Assembly (NCBI RefSeq): GCF_013127955.1
Contig: NZ_CP053435.1
Span: forward strand, 4,898,001-4,962,000
Reading direction: 5' to 3'
DNA from: Spirosoma taeanense
Lineage (GTDB): Bacteria > Bacteroidota > Bacteroidia > Cytophagales > Spirosomataceae
DNA length: 64,000 nt
In this document: positions 9,290-18,032 of the stretch, one piece after another
How the letters are laid out: every line of letters starts with the position of its first letter
Position numbering within the stretch: position 1 is the first letter of the stretch
Program-made: the position numbers and the translations under genes
The notes under the pieces: generated by a model
What the model saw: only the letters and a program-made list of their open reading frames with translations
Database searches by the model: none
What the model was told of the DNA's origin: nothing

Positions 9290-9356
9290 GCATACGCAAC
9301 AACCTAATCGTTAAGTCGTTGTATCTGATAAGATTACTTTTATTGTTCTAGTAATC

Positions 9357-9387
9357 GACAGCCTATTCGTTTTACGGGTGGGCTGTC
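9357..9387 (+). terminator. Possible weaker hairpin terminator
   Basis: Stem GACAGCC/GGCTGTC (9357-9363, 9381-9387), then TTCTCTTT. The transcript it would end is not evident. Short overlapping frames around 9461-9749 lack a credible start context and were not called. Confidence 0.35.
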
Positions 9388-9808
9388 TTCTCTTTAACGA
9401 GTATATCCTTTATTTGTTGTTACCAAATCTATTTAATTGAAAAATAGTTATTTAATTTTTCTAACATATGTAAAAATAGCCGTTTCCAAGTTGCTTACCC
9501 TGAAACGAAGACAGCGGGTTGACTAAAAAGCCTGGCCGCATAGCAGCCAAGCTTTCCGCTCTATCCACACCATGCCGCTTCAGAGCGGCTGAGATCGTAA
9601 ACCTAAGAAACGAATACGTAATCATATATATAAGTAAGCAAAAATATAGCAAGGGCTACGGAAGATTGACCAAGCAGAAGCAGGCAAGGTCCCGGAGGCA
9701 GCCTGTTGGGCAAACGGGAGCCTGGTCTACCTGTACTACAACACTTTAACGTTCGGTCCGACGTAGAACGTTTGGCCTGGTTCTTGCCACTCTCAAAAAA
9801 CTAAACCC

Positions 9809-10114
9809 ATGAAAGACAAGCATCTCATCTTCGCATTAACCCTGGCTGTTCTGCTATTTGGCGTACAGGAATGGGCTTCCAATAGCCAGTACGATGACCT
9901 GGCCGTTCTCCTGACCGTGCCGATTTTTATCCTTGCCTTTCTGGGGACAGTACTTATCCCGAAAACCACCAGAACGGTTGTCCGGAACCGGGCCCTACCC
10001 CGCCAGCCCCGGCCGGAGCGTACCAGCTATTTCCGGCGGCCGCGTTCTGTCTTTCAGCTAAGTAGACTCGCCTTCCTATTCTACGTCAGACGTTACTGGC
10101 ATTTCATGCGATAG
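9809..10114 (+). CDS. Small hypothetical membrane protein
   Basis: A 101-residue protein with two hydrophobic segments (LIFALTLAVLLFGVQEW near residues 5-21 and LAVLLTVPIFILAFLGTVLI near 31-50), followed by a very basic arginine-rich tail (about 15 Arg in 50 residues). The positive-inside rule places the tail in the cytoplasm. A typical A-rich leader precedes the ATG (CAAAAAACTAAACCC). No known family recognised. Confidence 0.55.
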   Translation: MKDKHLIFALTLAVLLFGVQEWASNSQYDDLAVLLTVPIFILAFLGTVLIPKTTRTVVRNRALPRQPRPERTSYFRRPRSVFQLSRLAFLFYVRRYWHFMR

Positions 10115-10268
10115 ATGACATGGTACTTTTTTCGTCCATACCATACGCAAATCAGCTATTTGGAGAAACCTTAGGCTCTTTTTAATACTATATAAATCAG
10201 AATATAATTTTTTATTAATTCGGTAACTTATAGATGGACATAATATTGCGCTATCAACACGCGCAACG

Positions 10269-10424
10269 ATGAAAACTAAACCGCTACCGAAGAATCCCGA
10301 TTTGTTTCATGAGCTGCTAATCAGCTATATCAATCAGGTTAAGAGCCGTTACCCTTTTTCTGATTCGGAGCAAAAAAGACTGGAGTCTCTGCGCAGGCAG
10401 AAACCGAAGAAAGAAAAAGATTAA
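10269..10424 (+). CDS. Small basic hypothetical protein
   Basis: A 51-codon frame from ATG at 10269: MKTKPLPKNPDLFHELLISY, then a Lys/Arg-rich C-terminus ending KKEKD. It has an AT-rich upstream region with TAATATTG near 10230, close to the -7 consensus, and an inverted repeat 27 nt after the stop. Composition and start context favour a real small gene, but no family is recognised. Confidence 0.4.
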   Translation: MKTKPLPKNPDLFHELLISYINQVKSRYPFSDSEQKRLESLRRQKPKKEKD

Positions 10425-10450
10425 GCTGAATAGTTAAATGCAACGGTATG

Positions 10451-10474
10451 CAGCAACCCGGCGCCGGGTTGCTG
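10451..10474. terminator. 24-nt perfect palindrome after small gene
   Basis: CAGCAACCCGGC followed directly by its reverse complement. It lies between the small gene ending at 10424 and the end of the nag operon at 10541, so it could terminate both. No strong T run follows. Confidence 0.4.
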
Positions 10475-10540
10475 AGCCTGCTTTATACCTTGTGGCCGAA
10501 CGGTTAACCAGACCCGCCTTTGAGTAGCCGGTGAAAGAAA

Positions 10541-11344
10541 CTAAGGTGAAGTCGTTTCTTCAAGAAATTTTCGGGCGCTGTTCTGGTCAATGAACAGCGT
10601 AGCATTGGGATGAGTCCGCAAAATAGTAGCCGGATAGGTTTCCGAAATGGCGTCGGTTAAGGTGTGGTAAATCGCTTCGGCTTTGTGAGCAGCTGGAACC
10701 ATGCAGCACAGATAGGGAGCGCGTACCAATGCCGGAATGGTTAAGGTAAGCGCGTATTCCGGCACCTGCTCCAGCGTGTCGAAACACCCGTCATGCACCT
10801 GCTGCTGCCGGCTCGTCAGATCGAGCCGCACGATCTTGACCAGATGGGGGTCGTTAAAATCGGCAACGTGAGGATCGTTGAAGGCGATGTGGCAGTTTTC
10901 GCCGATACCCATGCACACAATATCCGTCGGGTACTGGTCGAGCAGGGCGCTGTAGCGTAATCCTTCCTGCCGGAGGTCGGCAGCATTCCCGTCCAGGTAG
11001 AAAACTTCCTGTATGGGTACTTTATCAAAAAGTTGCCGCTTCAGATACTGCCCGAAACTCTGCGGAGCATCGGCCGGTAAGCCCATGTACTCATCCATGT
11101 GAAAAGCCCGGATTCGATTCCACGCAAGGTCTGCTTCTTGGGCGAGCGCGTCCAGAAATTCATTCTGCGAAGGCGCCGACGCGAAAATGATATGGACAAC
11201 CTCCTGCGTCTGGTGTAATTCCCGGATTTTGCCAGCTACGGCCTGCGCTGCGCTTACCCCCAGCTCCTGCCGGTTTTTGAACAGATGAACCCTAAGTTGA
11301 TCGACGCGAAACGTTTGAGTGGATGAAGTAGCCGGTGTCAGCAT
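10541..11344 (-). CDS. nagB: NagB-family aminosugar-6-phosphate deaminase/isomerase (variant active site)
   Basis: 267 residues of the glucosamine-6-phosphate deaminase fold. RAFHMDEYMGL (near residue 83) carries the conserved Asp of the family. The loop that reads G-x-x-D-G-H in E. coli NagB reads GIGENCHIAFNDP here (near 146). So the catalytic-loop Asp is Asn, the next Gly is Cys, and the later Glu is Asp. The family converts GlcN-6-P to Fru-6-P and ammonia. These changes suggest either a divergent subfamily or another substrate. It is the last gene of an eight-gene operon, 11 nt after nagA. Confidence 0.8.
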   Translation of the reverse strand: MLTPATSSTQTFRVDQLRVHLFKNRQELGVSAAQAVAGKIRELHQTQEVVHIIFASAPSQNEFLDALAQEADLAWNRIRAFHMDEYMGLPADAPQSFGQYLKRQLFDKVPIQEVFYLDGNAADLRQEGLRYSALLDQYPTDIVCMGIGENCHIAFNDPHVADFNDPHLVKIVRLDLTSRQQQVHDGCFDTLEQVPEYALTLTIPALVRAPYLCCMVPAAHKAEAIYHTLTDAISETYPATILRTHPNATLFIDQNSARKFLEETTSP

Positions 11345-11355
11345 GTATTTGATTG

Positions 11356-12534
11356 TTAGAGTGAGTAAATAAGTTGCCCGTTGACCAGCGTAGCCGCGAT
11401 AGTCAGGCTGTCATCGAAAATAACCAGGTCGGCATCTTTGCCGGGCGCCAGTGACCCTTTACGTCCCTCCACACCCATGATGCGGGCGGGCGTGGTACTC
11501 GCCATGCGAACGGCATCCAGCAGCGATACATCGGCCAGTTGCACCATGTTGCGTACAAGCTGGTTGGTCGTTGCGACGCTTCCGGCAAATGAGCTTCGGT
11601 CGGGCAGTTTGGCAACCCCATCCTCGACGATGACCTTCAGCCCGTTTTTCAGCGATCCCAGCGTGCTTTCGCCTTCGGGCATGCCAGCGGCCCGCATGGC
11701 GTCGGTGATCAGCGCCGTCCGGTCGGCGCCTTTGATTTTATAGGCCAGTTTCAGCAGGGGCGGTGGCAGGTGAACGCCATCCGTAATGATTTCCACATCC
11801 ATATCGAGTAGAAACGCGCTTTCAATCACGCCGGCATAACGGAATGCATTTCGGCGCGTTACACCCGACATGGCCGAGTACAAATGGGTCGCCAGTGAAT
11901 AACCGGTTTCAAAAGCGGTCAGGACATCTTCATAAATGGCATCGGTATGGGCTACAGCCGCCAGAATTCCTTTTTCGCGTAGTCGGCGGCCAAACGGAAT
12001 GGCGCCTTCCAGCTCGGGCGCGGCACTCCACCGAACAATGGACGATGAATACGCCAGGATTTCTTCGTATTCCTGCGGGTCGGGGTTACGGATATAACGC
12101 GGGTCCTGCGCCCCCCGCTGGCTCATGGCGAAGTAAGGCCCTTCCAGATGCATACCGAGAAAGGCAGCACCCTTCCGGTTGTTTCGATTCGCCTGCTCGT
12201 AGGCATCCAGCGTGTGCAGCAAATCTTCCTTTTCTGCCGTCAGCGTAGTCGGCACTAAAGCGGTAGTGCCATACCGGGCGTGGAGTTCGGCAATTTTCAA
12301 AAAGGCTTCTTCCGTCCCATCCATAAAGTCGTACCCCCCCCCGCCGTGTACGTGAATATCAATAAAGCCGGGGGCTACGTACTTACCCTTCGCATCCAGT
12401 ACGGTGGCATCCGGCACCTCTACGTCACGTTCGTGAATGCCCCGAATACGTCCATCTTCGATGACGACCGTGCCGCCCCGGATATAGCGATAGGGCGTAA
12501 TGAGCGTACCGTTGGTTATTTTCAGAAGCCCCAT
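11356..12534 (-). CDS. nagA: N-acetylglucosamine-6-phosphate deacetylase
   Basis: 392 residues of the amidohydrolase superfamily. Metal motif PGFIDIHVHGGGGYDFMD (near residues 55-72), MHLEGPYF, VAHTDA, THLYSAMS (usually HLFNAM) and ITDAMRAAGMPEG with the catalytic Asp. The enzyme removes acetate from GlcNAc-6-P (or a related N-acetyl hexosamine phosphate) in the cytoplasm, feeding NagB. Its start overlaps the end of the transporter gene by 13 nt, so the two are probably translationally coupled. Confidence 0.93.
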   Translation of the reverse strand: MGLLKITNGTLITPYRYIRGGTVVIEDGRIRGIHERDVEVPDATVLDAKGKYVAPGFIDIHVHGGGGYDFMDGTEEAFLKIAELHARYGTTALVPTTLTAEKEDLLHTLDAYEQANRNNRKGAAFLGMHLEGPYFAMSQRGAQDPRYIRNPDPQEYEEILAYSSSIVRWSAAPELEGAIPFGRRLREKGILAAVAHTDAIYEDVLTAFETGYSLATHLYSAMSGVTRRNAFRYAGVIESAFLLDMDVEIITDGVHLPPPLLKLAYKIKGADRTALITDAMRAAGMPEGESTLGSLKNGLKVIVEDGVAKLPDRSSFAGSVATTNQLVRNMVQLADVSLLDAVRMASTTPARIMGVEGRKGSLAPGKDADLVIFDDSLTIAATLVNGQLIYSL

Positions 12535-13838
12535 TTACGTAACTGATGGCCTTTTACGGCATAGAAAACCAGATACAGGTAACAGGGCAGCAGGACCCAG
12601 TAGGCGGTACGCAGATCAAAGCGATCGGCGAAATAGCCATAGAAAAGCGGCATAATCGCGTTGCCACACAGCCCCATAATCAGGATGGAGGCCCCCAGCT
12701 TGGTGAATCGACCGAGGCCATCCAGCGCCAGCGGCCAGATACCCGCCCAGATCAGCGAATTCGCCAGACCCAGCAACACGACAAACCAGATCGATACGTC
12801 GGTTGTGTGGCCTAGCAAGGTAATGCCTCCACGGGCAAAAATGATGAGCAACGTAAAGGTTGTGCCCAGCAGCGTGCAGATCCGCAGCGCGTTAACCTGA
12901 CTGATAAATCGGGGTATGGTAATGATACCGATCACGTAACCGCAGATAGTACAGAACAATGTATATGAGGGAAATACCTTGGCTTCCAGCAGGCTAACGC
13001 CCATCGAGCCGGCATAGCCAATAATGGTATCGATGGCAATCACCTGACTGCCAACGTGCAGGAAAATAGCCACCGCGCCCAGTACCAGATGTGGAAACTG
13101 AAAAATATGGGTTTTACCGGCATTGGCCGTTGCCACCTCGGGACTTTCCCGCTCCGTATTCAGGTCGGGCAGGGGCGACCGGTAGACAAGATACCCCAGC
13201 ACAAACAGGAAGCTGCCCAGCACGGCATAGGGCGTGATGACGCGCCGGACCAGTTCGTCGAGAGCCGCGCCCCGTTCGGCCGCGCTCATTGTGTCTAGTT
13301 GAGCGAACAGATCGGTATCGGTGGGTCGTAGAATGACTGCCGCAAAGACAAGGGGCGATAAAATCCCGGCGGCCTTGTTACAGATTCCCATCATGCTGAT
13401 GCGCTGCGCAGCCCGTTCCTTTGGTCCCAGAATCGTTACGTAAGGATTTGAAGCCGTTTGCAGAATGGCCAGACCAATGCCGATGGTGAACAGCCCCATC
13501 AGAAAGACGCCATAGGTGCGGGTCTGGGCAGCGGGAATGAAAATAAACGCCCCCAGCGCCATCATCCAGAAGCCAATCATCATGCCTTTTTTGAAGCCAA
13601 CCGCTTTGAGCAGGTAGGAAGCCGGCACCGACATAATGAAGTAAGCAATATAGAACGCAAACGCAACCAGATACGCCTGAAAGCTCGTTAGCTCGCAGGC
13701 AATCTTGAAGTAAGGAATGAGGATGGAATTGACCCAGGAGACAAATCCAAAAATAAAAAACATCAACCCAATCAGCAGCAGGGAAATCCTGGTGTCGCGT
13801 TTGGTCAGACGACGCTCATCAAGGGCCAGGGCGTTCAT
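12522..13838 (-). CDS. MFS sugar permease (FucP/NagP-like)
   Basis: A 438-residue major facilitator with about 12 hydrophobic segments, beginning at MNALALDERRLTKRDTRISL. A longer frame reaches back to 14039 but runs into the preceding oxidoreductase gene and adds non-membrane sequence, so the internal ATG 34 nt after that gene is chosen. FFIFGFVSWVNSILIPYFK is the hallmark of the FucP/glucose-galactose/NagP group of sugar:proton symporters. Next to nagA-nagB it is most likely an N-acetyl amino-sugar importer, an inference from context. Confidence 0.85.
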   Translation of the reverse strand: MNALALDERRLTKRDTRISLLLIGLMFFIFGFVSWVNSILIPYFKIACELTSFQAYLVAFAFYIAYFIMSVPASYLLKAVGFKKGMMIGFWMMALGAFIFIPAAQTRTYGVFLMGLFTIGIGLAILQTASNPYVTILGPKERAAQRISMMGICNKAAGILSPLVFAAVILRPTDTDLFAQLDTMSAAERGAALDELVRRVITPYAVLGSFLFVLGYLVYRSPLPDLNTERESPEVATANAGKTHIFQFPHLVLGAVAIFLHVGSQVIAIDTIIGYAGSMGVSLLEAKVFPSYTLFCTICGYVIGIITIPRFISQVNALRICTLLGTTFTLLIIFARGGITLLGHTTDVSIWFVVLLGLANSLIWAGIWPLALDGLGRFTKLGASILIMGLCGNAIMPLFYGYFADRFDLRTAYWVLLPCYLYLVFYAVKGHQLRKWGF

Positions 13839-13872
13839 ATGGTATCGAAGATAAGTAATTGGCAGGATCGGA

Positions 13873-15240
13873 TTACACAGTTGGCTCCCACCCTTTCTGG
13901 TATTCCCGCTGCCAGAGCTTTTCGGCCGCTTTGTTGTTTCTGATATGTCCGTTTGCGGGGTCAACGTCCAGCATCCCACCGGAGCGCAAGGCGATATTTC
14001 CCAGTTGCGCCAGCAACGTACTCTGGTGGCCCCCGACAATGTCAGATGCCAGTGCTGCGCCTGTTTTTATGCTGTCGAAGAAGTTCTGGATGTGGATGGC
14101 ATCCAGCGCCTGCGAAGGGTCCATTTTGTTCCGGGGATCAATTTTCAGGTCGTTCTTAACCTCTTTCACCAGCTTGTTGTCGAGGTCAAAAATCTTATAG
14201 GAGTTCCCCGATTCGATTAGCAGTGAGCCCATATCACCGTAAAACATGACGCCGACGCTGGTGCCCTCGACAGTCCGGCCATTACAACTACGTCCCTCCC
14301 AGGTCATGGCCGTATTGTTAGGAAACTCCAGACTGATTACCTGCGTATCGGGCGCTTCCCAGTCGTCCTTGTAGCGGTAGCGGCCACCCGACGAGGTAAC
14401 TTTGGCTGGATACGTAACGCCCAGCCCCCAGCGCATCAGGTCGAGCATGTGGGTGCCGTTGTTGAGCGCTTCGCCCGTGCCCCAGTGCCACAGCCAGTGC
14501 CAGTTATAGTGAATGAGGTTGTCTTTGTAGGGCCGACGGGGCGCGGGACCCTGCCATAGATCATAATCCAGCCAGGCAGGCACGGCGACTTCTTTTCCGA
14601 TACCAATCGATGCCCGATTATTGGTGTACCAGCCCTTGGCAAAGTAAGGTCGGCCGATTACGCCGTTCTGCACGGCCTGGATAGCCTGCGTTACGTTCGG
14701 CCACGACCGGCGCTGGTTACCCATCTGGATAACGTTTTTGTATTTCTTCGCGGCTGCCACCAACAGTTCGCCTTCGTGCGGATTATGACTGCAGGGCTTT
14801 TCCAGATACACGTGTTTACCAGCCTTCGAGGCCAGAATTGCAGCGGGCGCATGCCAGTGATCCGGCGCAGCTATAATCAGCGCATCTACCTCTTTATCGT
14901 CGAGTGCCCTCCGGAAATCGGGCTGGTTTTTCGGTTTCGCGTTCTGGATACCTTCAACCGTCGTCAGGCATTTATTGGCCGCCCGCGTGTCAACATCGGA
15001 CACAGAGATTACCGTACAGTTTGGCTGGAGGGCGAAATTACTCGCGAGGGCCAGACCCCGGCTGTTTACGCCCATCATGCCCACACGGACTTTCTCGTTT
15101 GCGCCCAGGATGCGGGCGTAACTCGCCGGACTGAAACCGGGCAGAACCCCTCCTGCTGACAGAAGAGCGGTGCCCGTGATTGTTTTCCGGATAAAGTCCC
15201 GGCGTGACTCATCAGGGCCAATACGTTCCGTGTTTTTCAT
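13873..15240 (-). CDS. Tat-exported Gfo/Idh/MocA family oxidoreductase
   Basis: 455 residues with a twin-arginine signal (SRRDFIRKTITGTALLSAGG, about residues 12-31). The Rossmann motif is RVGMMGVNSRGLALASNF and the family motif is YLEKPCSHN. GWEPTV near the end and WHWLWHWGTGEALNNGTHM are typical of the exported Bacteroidota/Planctomycetota group. NAD(P) must be bound before export through Tat. Some exported members with this fold (GH109) cleave N-acetyl-hexosaminides by transient oxidation. I cannot show that this one does, but the nagA/nagB context makes it worth testing. Confidence 0.85.
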   Translation of the reverse strand: MKNTERIGPDESRRDFIRKTITGTALLSAGGVLPGFSPASYARILGANEKVRVGMMGVNSRGLALASNFALQPNCTVISVSDVDTRAANKCLTTVEGIQNAKPKNQPDFRRALDDKEVDALIIAAPDHWHAPAAILASKAGKHVYLEKPCSHNPHEGELLVAAAKKYKNVIQMGNQRRSWPNVTQAIQAVQNGVIGRPYFAKGWYTNNRASIGIGKEVAVPAWLDYDLWQGPAPRRPYKDNLIHYNWHWLWHWGTGEALNNGTHMLDLMRWGLGVTYPAKVTSSGGRYRYKDDWEAPDTQVISLEFPNNTAMTWEGRSCNGRTVEGTSVGVMFYGDMGSLLIESGNSYKIFDLDNKLVKEVKNDLKIDPRNKMDPSQALDAIHIQNFFDSIKTGAALASDIVGGHQSTLLAQLGNIALRSGGMLDVDPANGHIRNNKAAEKLWQREYQKGWEPTV

Positions 15241-15298
15241 TGCGATACGGTTATACTCTTAACAAGTCTGTAAGCCTGACAGCATACTCAGCTATGGT

Positions 15299-16615
15299 TT
15301 AGGTAGTCCCAAATGGGTGGGTAATTTTTATTAAATCCTGGATTTCCCGTCCATCCTGCTCAAACCGGGCCAGCGTATAAACCGCCCCATCGGCGCCAAC
15401 AGCAATTGAGTTGACATACGTAGGTCGGCTACCATCGGCATAAAAGATGGGCCCATGATCCTGATAGCACTGCTCTGGAATGTTGTAGGTAATGAGGTGG
15501 AGATTTTCCAACCCTCTGGCCGCACCCCTGGCAATCTGCTCTTCGCCCGTTACGCGCCTGCCCTTCTCGTAAATGGGCCCGCCGGTGAGGTAATGGATCG
15601 TTTGTCCATCGGGTCCCAGCTGAAAGCCGAGATACCCGTAGCTGAACTGATCGAACATCCCGCTCCGCTTCGATGGCTCCGACGTAATCCGTTCGACCAG
15701 TTCCAGCCTGCGCGCCCGTGGGTCAAGCCGGAATAAGTAGCCGGAATTGCCATGTACGCCATAGGCTACGCCTTCGGGGGCATACCAGAAAATTTTACGC
15801 CAGTTATAGCCCATACTGCCCGGTCGGGTGGGGTCATACCGGCCAAAGTAGTCGAGCCGCAAATCAATACCCGCTACTTTTTCGAGTACGCCGGAATCCG
15901 GCTGATAGGTCAGTACGTCGCCCTCCGCCGTGGACAGGTATAGTAAGCCGTCGCGGGCATCCACAAACATCGACCGGCAGATGACCCGGTAATCATCACC
16001 TACGGTACCGGCTTCGCCCCGGCCGCAGGTCAGCCCAGCGTTGATCAGCTTTCCTGTTTGCAGGTCGTAATGGAGCAAATAGCCCATCGGCCAGGTGAGC
16101 GCATAAATATGGCCCCGGTCGCGGTCAAGGGTCATCGTGATGAGCCCTTCCCCATCGGGCGCGGTTATTAAATCCTCGAACTGACCCGTGGCCAGATCAT
16201 ACGCCAGCATATGGCCACCGGGATACAGCGTATAGCCATCCGTTGAGTTCTGAGGCAGCCGCTCCATCCCGTCTATCAGTTCATAGACGCCAATGTGGGT
16301 TGCAAAGTAGAGCTTGCCGTGGCGTTCATAGAAACGAACATGGCTCTTGCCCTGCGGAATCGCCTGCAGGCCTTTTTCGCCACAAACCTCCGTCAGGTCA
16401 GCAATGAAACGGGTCTGGTCGGTTTCGGGCTCGTAGACATACATTTGTCCGCCCCGCTCGTACGATTCCGACGAGAGAACATAATAGATTTTTCCGTCGC
16501 TAGCCGCTGAAATTGCGTTGTAGGTATCGTGCGCCAGGTCAAACCCGGAATAATAGTGCTTCGCGGTCAGAAAGTGAGACGGGGAGATTTCAGAATCAGG
16601 ATCGTTACGATGCAT
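15299..16615 (-). CDS. Beta-propeller protein of unknown function
   Basis: 438 residues with repeated blades of the pattern G-x-I/L-Y-x-hydrophobic (DGKIYYVLSS, GKLYFATHIGVYEL, RGHIYALTWPMGYLLHYD, DGLLYLSTAEGDVLTY, GAVYTLARFE), about seven in all. No signal peptide is visible, unlike its operon neighbours, so it should be cytoplasmic unless the start is misplaced. It could be a lactonase/lyase-type propeller enzyme or a binding module. No catalytic residue can be assigned. Confidence 0.7.
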   Translation of the reverse strand: MHRNDPDSEISPSHFLTAKHYYSGFDLAHDTYNAISAASDGKIYYVLSSESYERGGQMYVYEPETDQTRFIADLTEVCGEKGLQAIPQGKSHVRFYERHGKLYFATHIGVYELIDGMERLPQNSTDGYTLYPGGHMLAYDLATGQFEDLITAPDGEGLITMTLDRDRGHIYALTWPMGYLLHYDLQTGKLINAGLTCGRGEAGTVGDDYRVICRSMFVDARDGLLYLSTAEGDVLTYQPDSGVLEKVAGIDLRLDYFGRYDPTRPGSMGYNWRKIFWYAPEGVAYGVHGNSGYLFRLDPRARRLELVERITSEPSKRSGMFDQFSYGYLGFQLGPDGQTIHYLTGGPIYEKGRRVTGEEQIARGAARGLENLHLITYNIPEQCYQDHGPIFYADGSRPTYVNSIAVGADGAVYTLARFEQDGREIQDLIKITHPFGTT

Positions 16616-16652
16616 ACGTCTAGTTAAGCCAGGAGCGTTGAAAAATGACGGG

Positions 16653-18032
16653 TTAGGGCGTGGGCAAACCGATTTCCCGGGCGAGTTTTATCACTTCCGA
16701 CAGGATAGTCGCTTCAATCGTCGACGCCCAGATGCCCGGCAGCCCATACACCATCTGCGAGGATTCGCCCTCGTAACCACCCTCCCGCAACACCGTTGCC
16801 GACGGAATATAGGCCATCACATCATTCGAATAGCCAGCTACGAAGGTGTTCGGTCCAAAAATCTGTTTGAGTTTAATAGCGTACTCCACAACGACTTCGC
16901 CACCCAGGCTAATCAACGGCTGATCGCCCAGTTGCCAGATCTGTACCGGATAGGGGTAGGATTTGGGGAAGGGCTCATTCCGTTTTAGTTGCGCCAGCAT
17001 ACGTTCGGCCCAGCGCGTATGATACACGACATCACCTTTCGTTACGGCCAGCAAATCGGCTTCCGTTGGGGCTTTGGCAAAAGCGAGATCGACCTCGGCA
17101 TAGGCTGTGGCCAGACGGGCCGATAGGGGCCGCATCTCTTCAGCCAGTACCCGCTCTACCGCAGCGGCCAGTTCGCGGCCGTATTGCTGCGCCAGCGGGA
17201 TGGTGTTGCGGGGCAGGGCGTTCTGATCGGCCCCGGCGCTCTGAAAAAACAGGGCCGTTACGCCCGGATTGGCTTTCTCCAGCTCCATCTGCGCAAACCC
17301 CGCGTAATCGCCCGACCATTTATACAGGTTCAGCACCGTCGGATGGCAGGAATACCCAAAGGCCATGGCTTTTAGTTGGCCCCGGGCGTTCAGCACTTTA
17401 ATCACCGGAACGGCGTAATCATTCGGCCCTTTCAGCTCCGGCAGCCGGTGCAGAAGCGCGGCATTGTTGTTGCGCCGGTTTACCTGAAAGCGGGTAACGC
17501 CATTCTGGGCATACAGTGTGACGGGTTCTTTTTTCTGTAGAGCCTCGCCCACCAGCTCAACAATCTGGCTTTCAAGCGTGGTGGAGTACCGCCGGATTTT
17601 AGCGAGCTGCTCGGCATCCAGCGGGTAGATATCAAATAACGCATCCTGCAGCACCGGACCCGAATGCGTATGCGAACTGTTCAGAATAATCTGCGCCTTC
17701 GATAAGCCATATTTAGTCTTCAGCTGATTCCGGATTCGGTCCGAAACCTGTTTGGGAAACCCCAGCAAATCGGCAGTTACGAGCACAACTTGCCCCCCGT
17801 TCTCGTCTTCCAGTGCCAGCGCCTTCGCCCACAGGTCATGCAGCGTTCCCTCGGCGGGGTGCGTCCGAACGGCAAATCCCGCCATCCACAGCAGCTCTTT
17901 AGGCGTAATGACCACCCGGGCAACGCCCGCTTTCCAGCCCGCAGCGTCACCCGGCAGGTTACGCCCCTCGGCGGTAAAGAACGTTAGCAGGAAAAGACCT
18001 TTAACCAGGAGCAGTAAACCAGGGTGCTTCAT
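16653..18032 (-). CDS. Neutral/alkaline ceramidase-fold hydrolase, secreted
   Basis: 459 residues with a signal peptide (MKHPGLLLLVKGLFLLTFFT). It matches the N-terminal domain of neutral/alkaline non-lysosomal ceramidases: AGVARVVITPKEL, NSSHTHSGPVL (zinc histidines) and GYSCHPTVL (zinc histidine). The region that carries the nucleophilic Ser in Pseudomonas ceramidase appears here as QSAGADQNALPRN, with Gln at the aligned position by my reading. True ceramidase activity is therefore doubtful and another amide or glycan substrate is likely. Its start overlaps the aminotransferase stop by 4 nt (ATGA), a sign of coupling. Confidence 0.8.
   Translation of the reverse strand: MKHPGLLLLVKGLFLLTFFTAEGRNLPGDAAGWKAGVARVVITPKELLWMAGFAVRTHPAEGTLHDLWAKALALEDENGGQVVLVTADLLGFPKQVSDRIRNQLKTKYGLSKAQIILNSSHTHSGPVLQDALFDIYPLDAEQLAKIRRYSTTLESQIVELVGEALQKKEPVTLYAQNGVTRFQVNRRNNNAALLHRLPELKGPNDYAVPVIKVLNARGQLKAMAFGYSCHPTVLNLYKWSGDYAGFAQMELEKANPGVTALFFQSAGADQNALPRNTIPLAQQYGRELAAAVERVLAEEMRPLSARLATAYAEVDLAFAKAPTEADLLAVTKGDVVYHTRWAERMLAQLKRNEPFPKSYPYPVQIWQLGDQPLISLGGEVVVEYAIKLKQIFGPNTFVAGYSNDVMAYIPSATVLREGGYEGESSQMVYGLPGIWASTIEATILSEVIKLAREIGLPTP

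Noticed and set aside
9461-9749. Overlapping 60-80 codon frames on both strands
   Set aside because: No start context, no conservation signal by eye and implausible composition; treated as non-coding.
12522-14039. 505-codon version of the sugar permease
   Set aside because: The first 67 codons lie partly inside the upstream oxidoreductase gene and lack membrane character. The ATG at 13838 fits the family and operon spacing.
13873-15240. Reading this oxidoreductase as a GH109 N-acetylgalactosaminidase
   Set aside because: The fold and Tat leader fit, but I could not identify GH109-specific segments, so only the family name was given.
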